Below, piece after piece: positions 39,899-47,841 of a stretch of 47,841 nucleotides of DNA. Within the stretch, counting starts at the first letter, position 1, and each line of letters begins with the position of its first letter. Made by a program: the position numbers and the translations under genes. This stretch comes from Blattamonas nauphoetae (lineage: Eukaryota; Preaxostyla; Oxymonadida). The notes under the pieces are model-generated. The model was not told the origin of the DNA. It saw nothing but the letters and a program-made list of their open reading frames with translations, and searched no databases. Where the stretch lies: the NCBI GenBank assembly GCA_033064195.1, contig JARBJD010000458.1, positions 1 through 47,841 of the forward strand. Direction: 5' to 3'.

Positions 39899-40855
39899 AT
39901 CGGGTTTTGTCCAGACTATATATTGAGATGAACATGGAATTCTTGATTGAGTGAGACGATAAAGATACGATCTGACCCATTCTATGGTCATTTTGTGATG
40001 ACATCAGTTTTTCCTCTTTAACAAGGCATATCTCAAGCAAAAAGATGGATTTGGGTGACCTGGCTGGAAACGCAATTTATTAGTTGCACCCCAATAGAAT
40101 TGGAGCGAATTATGACTGTTGTGGATGTTTTTCACCCCACTTTGTCTCAAATTGTTCATCATTATGGTTATCGAGTGTTGCTGTTTTCTGAAAACATCTG
40201 AAAATTCGCCAAAAGAGGAACGGGAGGAAACAGAAGTGAGAATGGCACAACAGCGACTTTGTGTGTTTCCACACAATCCACAAACCTCCTCCAAAACGCG
40301 AGTCGGCAGTGAACAGAGATGGAAGCAGTGCGTCGAATGAAGACGAGAATCAATCAAAAAGGAATGAAGCCAGAAAGGAATGGGAACACGATGAGAGGAC
40401 AAGAATGAACAACCAACTCCATCGCCAACAGCGACCACGAAGACGCTGTCTCAAACCAAAACAGGAGGAATGAATCCAAACAGAAAGTGTGAAGTGAATG
40501 AAGGTCGCTGTAATTGGACCACTGTGTGTATGATGAATGAACAGAACTAATTCGTAACACAATGAAGAATGAACAAGGAGTGAAAGGAGAATCGAGTCAA
40601 TGGATATAAATGTGATGTGGCTGAATGATGTGTCTGGAGAAGATGAAGTGATTCCCAATTCGAGAAATGACGCGTAAAACAGGAACGAGCTGGGATCATC
40701 GATGACGAGATGAACAGCACAGCTCGAGCCTGGTTGTGACGTGGATGTGGTGAAGGAGAGGGGTTACTAGTTGTGGGGATGAATGTGACAAGAGAGCTCG
40801 ATGTGAAGATAAGGACACGAGGATGTAGTCAAATAGGAGACCAAGCAGTGAGTGA
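39899..40855. other. Non-coding stretch downstream of copy B
   Basis: Counterpart of 4973-5930, nearly identical; no gene recognised. It separates the hAT-like element from the stop codon of the pseudokinase gene. Confidence 0.5.
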
Positions 40856-43800
40856 TCACTCTTTCATTTCCATTCCAGATCCAACACGAGTCTCGTCGGG
40901 ATGAGAAGAGAGGAACTCCTCAATCTCAGAAAGCGTTGGACGATGGTTCGGATCGACAGACACACAACGATGGATCAGAGAGATGAATTCTTCGTTCTCA
41001 AGTGATTCCATTTTCGGTCCAATTCCTGTTCCCGATTGTCGTTGAGCATTCACTGCATCCAGTTCCCCAAACGGCACTTGGCCAGTCTCAATTTCCCACA
41101 AGATCAGGCCAAGACTAAAACTGACGCTTTCGAACCATCCACTTGTCCCACAACTCCTCCCGCCAACACAACTTCAGGTGCTCGCCATCGAAGACCATCC
41201 ATTCCCGACTTCTCTGTGTGTGCTGCTTGCGTCATCTCAGCTGGCTGGTTCATGTCTTGCTCCAAGTTTGGGGTGGTTGGGGATTCTGCATTTGGGCGAA
41301 AGCTGCTTCCAGTTCAGCTTCTTCTCGCGTCATTTGCAGTTTCAGTTGAACATTTCCAGATCCATCAATCAGAATCCAGTGAGACGAAAGACGAGTCAGA
41401 ACATCACTCCATCCTCGATGAGCAACAACATGTTTCAATCCATTCACAATCTGAAGACCAACTCCTCTCTTCCACACATCGCGATGTTCTTTGTGAAGCA
41501 CACTGTAAAGTGTCGAATCCATTCGAGCTGTCGAAATCGCAAAGTCTCCATTGCACACCATCACTTCTCCAAACTGTGATGGATCCTGTTTCTCAGTTTC
41601 GTTGTCTGGTCTGTTCTCCTTGCCTGAATTCAACGAAGAAGCATGATTGTCATCAGTTCGAATCACTCCATTCGAACAATCCACTCCAAACTCTTCCACT
41701 TTCTCAACATCAATCTGTTCTTGCGGTTCCATCTCGTTCTGTGCTGGTTCAGTACTCTTCTGCTGTCGTCGTCGCAGCAGAACGATGACGATGATGGCCA
41801 GCACGAGTGCAATCAGCAGACATCCAACCAGCGGAAGAAGCCAGCTCAGCAGTTTCTTCGTTTCTGGTGACATGGTTTTCTTGTCATCTTTGCCAGGAGG
41901 AACATACGACGATTTCGGGATGTGGAATGAGATTGAGTCGATCATCAAGACTGGCGTTGTCGTTGACTCATTTCCTTCTGTCGGCACAATCGACTTGATT
42001 GTGTATGTCGTGTCGTGTGTCAGAAATCTGGAGTCACCAACCACAACAAACTTGTCGCTTTCGCCTGTCTTCGCACTCTCATTCATTTCAACTGTGATCG
42101 TCACATCCTTCCCTCGCTCCTCCACAACAATGTCCAACGAGCCCCTCACTGTGTCGTTGAACACCACAACGATGTAGGAATATTCAGGTTCTTTGGACAG
42201 CAGATAGGCAGTTGTTCCGGTCAGACATGGAGGAGTGTCGGGTGTGGTAAAGGAGACGAAGTCGGGTGTTGCAGCGAGGTTGAATGCCCACGCTTCGGCG
42301 GTGATTGGGATGGCGTTGGACTCCGACGACGACGATGGCACCACACCCACAATCGAAGTGATTGTGTATGCTGTCGAAAACTTCAGATTCAGATTCGACG
42401 ACGGCAGAAGCGAGCCAACCCCATTCACGAATTGCAGTTCTCCTGTCAGCTCAGCGCTTTTCTCTGTTTCTTTCAGTCTCACTTCATAAAGCTGAGATTC
42501 GAGTTGAACCTTCCCCTTCACAATCACATCAAGTCTCCTCCACACTGAATCAAGCTTCGCTTCAACTTGCTCAGTCAGGTACGGTCCCATTTTGTTGAAG
42601 GCATCGTGATCCACTCGAGTGTAGGTGAGGATGGATGTGTCGTAATCGAATACTCTTGCATACATTCCCACGCTGTTCGGCGTGGTCGTGGTGTAACAAT
42701 CAGAGATGGAGATATCGGTTGGGTTTAGGTTGTACACGTCTCGGATCTCAAAGTCTGCGAACTGAACATTGTTGGCCGTCGATTGTTCTGTGCTGGAATC
42801 TGTCGGAGTGTCTTCCTTGTTGATCCCAACAAAGAGAACGTTGTTAAGAGAGATCGGGGAAGTTGTTCTTGGAAAAACAACCACTGCTGATGACGAAGTT
42901 GAGTGACAGTTCTTGACGAGGCAGTCAGACATCACAAATCCACCCACATCCCCAACCACAGCTCTGCCCTTCAGATTTGATGAACAATCGATGAACTGAC
43001 ATCCTTCCATTGTGAGTGTCGACGACAAGGTCATTGCGCAGAGACCCCCTCCAGTAGAATCAAACGTTGGAGGATTGGTCGTCTTGCAGTTGATGAACTC
43101 ACAGTCGGTGAGAGAAAGAGGACATAATGCGTAGACATACGATCCACCTCCCTTTCCGCCAGTCCAACAATCTTTAAAAGACATGTCTGACACAGTCGAG
43201 CCAAGTGAGTTGTAGAGTGCAATGTACATTCCTCCACCAGAAGATGCGGCATGTACTGTAGCGGAACACCCCACACTGCGGCATCCAGTTAATGTGACGG
43301 TTGCATTTGAGTACAAATATAGGCTTCCTCCGTACCATCGAGCCGAACAATCAGTGAAGTTGCACGATTCGACTCTCACGATGGAAGAGGGAACAGTTAA
43401 GTGTGGATTGATGTAAACAGCTCCGCCAGCGCCAAATGTCTGAACAGTGTTGGTGAACGAGTTGGAGAGGGAGAGTGAGGCCAGGGTAGTTGTCGAAGGT
43501 GAGCGGGCGACTACCCGATTGATATTTGGGACTGGTGAAGTGGCAGTGAGAGAAGGTGACTGATGACGCAGCGGTTCCACTGTTTTGGTTGAAAGAATAA
43601 GATTTGCCATCCTCGAAGACTCCTGCAGATCCGTTGAGAGTGAAGGACGGTTCTTCGTTGGTGTCGGTGTTGGTGTTGGGGAGGAGAGGAGAGGAGAAGG
43701 AAGAATTCGAGCACAAAACTGACCAGACAGTGTTCACGTCCCGAATCGTCGATCCCGACAAATGCGAGCTTGTCAGCGATACAACACATCCCAACATCTT

Positions 43801-44983
43801 CTGATCCAAATGCCGCAGGCGTGATTGGTGTGAAGACCCAATCGAACTCATGTTCACAAACGAGCATCCAATCAGCGATGACGACAATCTTCCAACCGAT
43901 TCCACATTCTTTCGAGCTGACTGTGTCAGTGAGAGCCAATCCGTCGTTTCCCAGAATCTGAGAAGAGTCAAATGAGCATCCAACAATCGACACCGAAATT
44001 GACCCTCCAATCGATGAAAATGATGATGTTTCAACAACACCACGCATCGACCCAACATCATTCCACATCAAGCTCTTCGAAATCACAACTGACGATTCTC
44101 TTCCTGATTCCTCCAATGCAGATCCAGAAATCACAATCGCACTTATCCAAGGCGACACTTCAATTCTGCTTTCAGAGATTGTCAGCATGCTGCCTGAAAC
44201 AATTGCCAGCTTTGGGGACCTAGCTTCGTTATTCTCTTGTCTTCCTTCTTCAGAAGAGTCGACGAGTGAAAAGTCCATCCATTTCAGCGATAGTGTTGAG
44301 TTTGTCAACGAGAACATCGGATGACCATAAGCTTGGATGTTGTCAATCTCTTCACTCCACTTTCTGTCCGATTCATAAAGAGGGACAATTCGTGTTCCAG
44401 GTCCATTTGTCCCAATAATTTTGAAAGAATCCATCCGTTTCACTGGTCTTTCTATCAAATTCTGTCTATTCTTGTTCCAGGAACAGATTAAAGTCCTCAA
44501 TCTCCACGGATATCTTCTCTCAAAACTTCGTTTCTACACATCCTCTTTTCAAGCACTGACTCTCCAACCTTCATTGTGACCTCACTGCTCCACCTTTGAT
44601 AAACTGCGTTCCACTCAGATCGATGTACATCAAGTCACATGTGTGAAGATCGGGTGTGCTCTTTTCACTTTCTTTGAAACTCGTAGCACCTGAAAGCGGA
44701 TTCTCTTTTTCCATGACGGTTACTCTTGGAGATTAAGATAATGATGTCCCAATGTCTCTTCACCAGTGTCAAACAGACATATAAAACCTGTTTGTTCTCA
44801 ATTATCTCTCATAATTTCAGATAGACAAAGGAAAGGAGTGTTCAGGACACGATCGATGATGATCTTGCCAGATGGGTGCAAACATGTGTCCAATTCAAGA
44901 AAAAATACTTGTACTCCTGGGTTCATGCAGAAATCTAATTTCAACTGACAATTCAAGTGCAATAGAGCATTTTCGAGACTACA

Positions 44984-46986
44984 GTGGCTGCATAAGCAGC
45001 CATTCTTCCTAAACCCGCCATTGTACCATCATAGTCCTCTCATCGACTGAAATGAACCCATCGGATCTGTGCTGCTTACTGGCCCGGGTATTGTGTCTTG
45101 CCATTTCTCAGGAAGATTCACAAAAATATTCTGTTTTAACTGGTAAATTTGAGTCAATTGTTGATTTAACGTTGAGAACAATGAATAATCCGACGGTTCT
45201 AGAAGTCATCGTGATCAAGAGTAAAGCGCCCTCTCATCTCACTCCAAAACGTTTCTTGATGTGTCTCAGTGTTAGTCTCAGTTTCTTGAGGTTGAAGAGC
45301 GACATTGACGTCAGCAGCATTCGTAGACTTGAGTTCTCTGATCGTGGAACTCCGAGGAGCGAAGTAGGAAGTGATTTTGTTGGGTCGTTGCGGTTGTGGT
45401 GGAGAGCCAGGAATTTGATCATTTTGAGGTCTTGCTTCTTGAATTAATGTTAGCATCGTGCCGGTTGAGACAATGGATTTGTCCGACCAGTGCTCGTCCA
45501 GCAGATCATCTGGAACGGAGGATGGAATATGAAACTGTCTCCGAAGTTTCGAAAGTGGCTCTGAAATCGAAATGGGATGAATACCGCACGAGCGAAAAGC
45601 AGGTCTGATGACCTTCACCATGAATGCTTCCTGAACGGCAGGAAGAAGTGCATTTGCGATTGCTGTTCGAGTGGATGATCGATCAGTTGCTTCCGGTTCC
45701 TCAAAACATCGGTAGAAGTGAGTTTTAAAGTTCTAAAGGGTGCATCGTCCATTGGTTGGAGGAGGTTGGTTGTGTTCGGAGGAAACGTATGCAGTATGAT
45801 TTTATTTTGAGTAGAAGAGTGTGGAGTTCATGTTGGAATCTTGATGAATGGGAATCAACGAGGAGTAAAGCCCATCTCCCAACGAGTGACTGACAGATTC
45901 GTTTCTTTGCTACTTTTGATGAATAGTTCCGATATACGGCGAAAGAATGTCTCTTTATCCATCCAACCGATGCCATTTGGCATTTGACGAATGAGATGTG
46001 ACGGGAACAGCGAGAATTCTTTGGCATTAGTTTTCTTTGCAACGAGAAGCACGTTGGGTAAAACGTCCCGTCCGCACAAATGCATGAACAGATTGTGGTA
46101 TTCGGAGTCTTCATTGGTTTTCTTGCGGGAGTGGGATTTCTTTTTGCATGAGCCTCCAATTGAACCTTCTTGCCGGTCACATTGAGGGAAGACTCATCAA
46201 AATTGAAGATCAACCTCTCGTCTATCTCGTATGTCGTGATAACGCCTCGATCGCATCAATCCAAAGCCTGACAGTTGTTGGATTACAGCATGATATCTTT
46301 TGGTTTCCATCACAGCCGGTTTAGATATTTTAAGCTCCGTCGAAAAATCTTTGTTGTGGTAAATCCATGTCGGACTGAGAGGTCTTTCGAAATATGCCTC
46401 ACCGACTTCATCAATCAACATCTTCTCCGCCTGGAAAATGAATCAAAACAGAAAAGAACGAGATACTTCCTTCTGAGAACTGGGAGTTTCACCGTTCCTC
46501 GATCGGATTTCTGTTTCTGAAATTGGCTGAAGAGATCCGATCGGAGAGACTTGTTCAGGCGACATGGGCGTCCATTCACTCCACAGTCGCGATTTTCTGC
46601 AATAGCTCTTCTTGCCCTCTTGACTGCACTGGAATCAACTTTGGCAACGCGATTGACGATACCTTTCTTGAGTCTGAGATTCTTCTCCACTCGAACGACT
46701 CTTTCGGCCCGGACATACCGAAATATTCCGATTTTGCCATTTCCCGAACGATTGCCTTCTGGTGTGGAGTTCTTGGCTTTTTGCTTTTCATTGATGATGG
46801 GCAGAACAGAGTTTGTTCCTTTTCTGTCTCAATTCTCTTTTTGCTTCAGTGACGATGCACAAAATTGATTTCTTATCCAATCAGCAAGATTGAAGTGAGA
46901 ATCAAAACAAGAAAAACACTCAATTTCTGCAGACTCTATCCGTACAATGGCGGGTTTAGGAAGAATGGCTGCTTATGCAGCCACTG
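44984..46986. mobile_element. pogo/Tigger-type transposon, 2003 bp
   Basis: 45-bp perfect inverted repeats (44984-45028 and 46942-46986) start CAGTGGCTGCATAAGCAGCC, and TA is duplicated at both ends (44982-44983, 46987-46988). Tips starting CAGT with a TA duplication and a DDE_1 transposase define a Tc1/mariner-pogo element. The TIR itself contains a GGCTGCATAAGCAGCC near-palindrome. It is nested inside the 20-bp-TIR element. Identical TIRs argue for a fairly recent insertion despite the worn gene. Confidence 0.9.
45199..46850 (-). pseudogene. pogo-type transposase, multiply frameshifted
   Basis: Read from about 46790 downward there is an N-terminal start (MKSKKPRTPHQKAIVREMAK). A helix-turn-helix part follows (KKGIVNRVAKVDSSAVKRARRAI, with GRPCRLN). 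The DDE core has FNFDESSLN (first Asp), LLLVDSHSS (second) and LLQPMDDAPFRTLK (third). The pogo-like C-terminal IRPAFRSCGIHPISISEPLS ends at 45199. At least four frame changes and some stops separate these pieces, so the element cannot mobilise itself. It is a different lineage from the transposase remnants in the two arms, since the motif wording differs. Confidence 0.75.
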
Positions 46987-47538
46987 TATTGAGTATTTTG
47001 CCTCTATTTCTTCACAATACATCTTATCCGTACTTCCATTGTAGAACCTTCTTTTCACATTGTCTCACCTCATGATCTTCTCTCATCTGTTTTGAAACAA
47101 TAAATGTGTTCAATTGGCGTTTCAAAAAGTGTCGTTTCTCGTCACGATCGAAGCTCAATTTCGAAACAAACCCCTTTTCCATCATATTTGAGTGATTTTA
47201 AGAATTTGGAGAAAAATAAAAAGTGAAACCAGCCACTAGTGTTTTGGCTCTTTCAAAATTATTGGGACATTTTGATGGAATGACTCCTTTCCTGTCAGGT
47301 CGAGAGATCGATGCGCGATTTTGATGTCACGGCCAATATATGTTCCTTCAGCGATGGAGAGAACAACAATTTCATTCGTGTGTGATCCAACAGTGTTCCA
47401 TTCTTTCCCCAAAACTGATCCAAGATCAATCGGTCTTCGTTCCGTGTTCAGATTGGTTGGGGTTTCTGTGAGTTGTGAGTCGGTGGAAGTCGCCAAGGTG
47501 TGTTGGAACAGGAAGAGAATGAATGGGACGATGATCAT

Positions 47539-47841
47539 GACTGGATGAAGAGTGTCAAGTCTCGATCAGTGAAAGGAGAGAAGGATGAGGAGAGATCACA
47601 CCCTTCTTTCCCTTTGTCAGCACACTGATGGTTTGGTTGCATGATTAAGAATGAAAGTGACAAGGCGACTGAGATGTGGATCAATGAAATGACGCGAGGG
47701 TTTGATGGTCTTGAAATCGTCTTTCGTCGCTGGAAAATCTCACTAGAAATCATTATCGAACACTCTCAAAATTCGTGATCCTTCTAACAGTTCTGTTTCC
47801 GTTACGAGAGTGGAGCGACTGATTGAGTTGGTGCGGATTTC
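47539..47841. other. 5' flank of copy B
   Basis: This matches the reverse complement of about 900-1172 with visible divergence (for example the shared ACGGAAACAGAACTGTT phrase near 47788). It probably holds the promoter of copy B; no gene was recognised. Confidence 0.45.

Larger units (their letters stand above)
32605..44139. repeat. Right arm of large inverted repeat
   Basis: Reverse complement of 1690-9473, with one extra insertion (35795-39521). The inner edge abuts the Polinton TIR. Outward of about 44139 the similarity to the left side drops to paralogue level. Confidence 0.9.
44409..47268. mobile_element. 20-bp-TIR element in copy B, host of a nested pogo element
   Basis: Inverted tips GTCCCAATAATTTTGAAAGA lie at 44409-44428 and 47249-47268. 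A 4-bp duplication ATTT (44405-44408, 47269-47272) flanks the element; copy A has the matching empty site (AAAT near 1440). Without the nested element it is about 855 bp and has no recognisable gene, so it is a MITE-like non-autonomous element of unassigned superfamily. Confidence 0.8.
40856..47538 (-). pseudogene. Surface beta-helix/pseudokinase membrane protein, copy B, split by transposons
   Basis: It starts at an ATG near 47538 with a signal-peptide-like MIIVPFILFLFQHTLATST and has the same architecture as copy A. After about 90 codons it is split by the element at 44409-47268. From about 43450 to 41250 it has a long open frame with the repeats (CNFTDCSARWYGGSLYLYSN, ASSGGGMYIALYNS), the membrane span and the first part of the pseudokinase. 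One missing C in a C-run near 41268 shifts the frame before the APE-like motif, and other indels occur near 43480 and 43935. Where copy A is broken copy B is often open, and the reverse. With the insertion it cannot make the full protein. Confidence 0.7.

Noticed and set aside
1690-44139. A telomere-type or rDNA-type palindrome
   Set aside because: No telomeric repeats or rRNA are present, and the centre holds a unique spacer and a mobile element.
1-47841. CRISPR array or riboswitch
   Set aside because: No regularly spaced direct repeats and no recognisable riboswitch fold; the gene content is eukaryotic with a eukaryotic virus-like element.
1-47841. Reassigned stop codons (as in some oxymonads)
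   Set aside because: Long Polinton frames end at TAA, TAG and TGA with sensible ends, and the single in-frame TGA at 12349 lies in an otherwise worn gene.

Overview
This 47.8-kb window looks like nuclear DNA of a protist with short intergenic spaces. It carries repeated genes for large surface proteins: a signal peptide, beta-helix-like Gly/Ser/Cys repeats, one membrane span and a degenerate kinase domain. That gene style, together with Polintons and many cut-and-paste transposons, recalls preaxostylan flagellates such as oxymonads. This placement is inference, not proven. Standard stop codons fit all long frames.

Layout. (1) Positions 1690-9473 and 32605-44139 are two arms of a large inverted repeat. 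They are near identical once later insertions are ignored. Beyond about 1690 and 44139 the same gene pair is still alignable, but at roughly 75-85 percent by eye. Each arm holds the 3' part of a pseudokinase gene (copy A 1173-4972 +, copy B 40856-47538 -), an hAT-like non-autonomous transposon with gene fragments, and a pogo/Tigger-type DDE transposase remnant. (2) Between the left arm and the virus-like element lies a unique 3.7-kb spacer (9485-13190) with worn host gene pieces. (3) Positions 13274-32604 hold a Polinton/Maverick of about 19.3 kb with terminal inverted repeats of about 1.17 kb. (4) The right arm has extra insertions: a 3.7-kb element with 6-bp target duplication at 35795-39521, nested in the hAT-like element, and a 20-bp-TIR element at 44409-47268 that itself carries a pogo-type transposon at 44984-46986.

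The Polinton carries protein-primed DNA polymerase B with an embedded HNH-like nuclease module, a retroviral-type integrase, an FtsK/A32-type packaging ATPase, a double-jelly-roll major capsid protein and a second capsid-like paralogue next to it. It also has two small MAPG-starting proteins, several unknown genes and, unusually, a fibre-like protein ending in a Peptidase S74 intramolecular chaperone domain. Most genes start right after an A/T-rich motif ending close to the ATG, and both TIRs hold a tRNA-like A-box/B-box module. A foldback transposon (24958-25808) has inserted into it. The Polinton is treated as a fossil: most frames look whole, with a few breaks overall.

The insertions give a relative history: the hAT-like element and DDE transposase came first, then the inverted duplication or conversion of the arms, then the Polinton and the 3.7-kb element in the right arm only.
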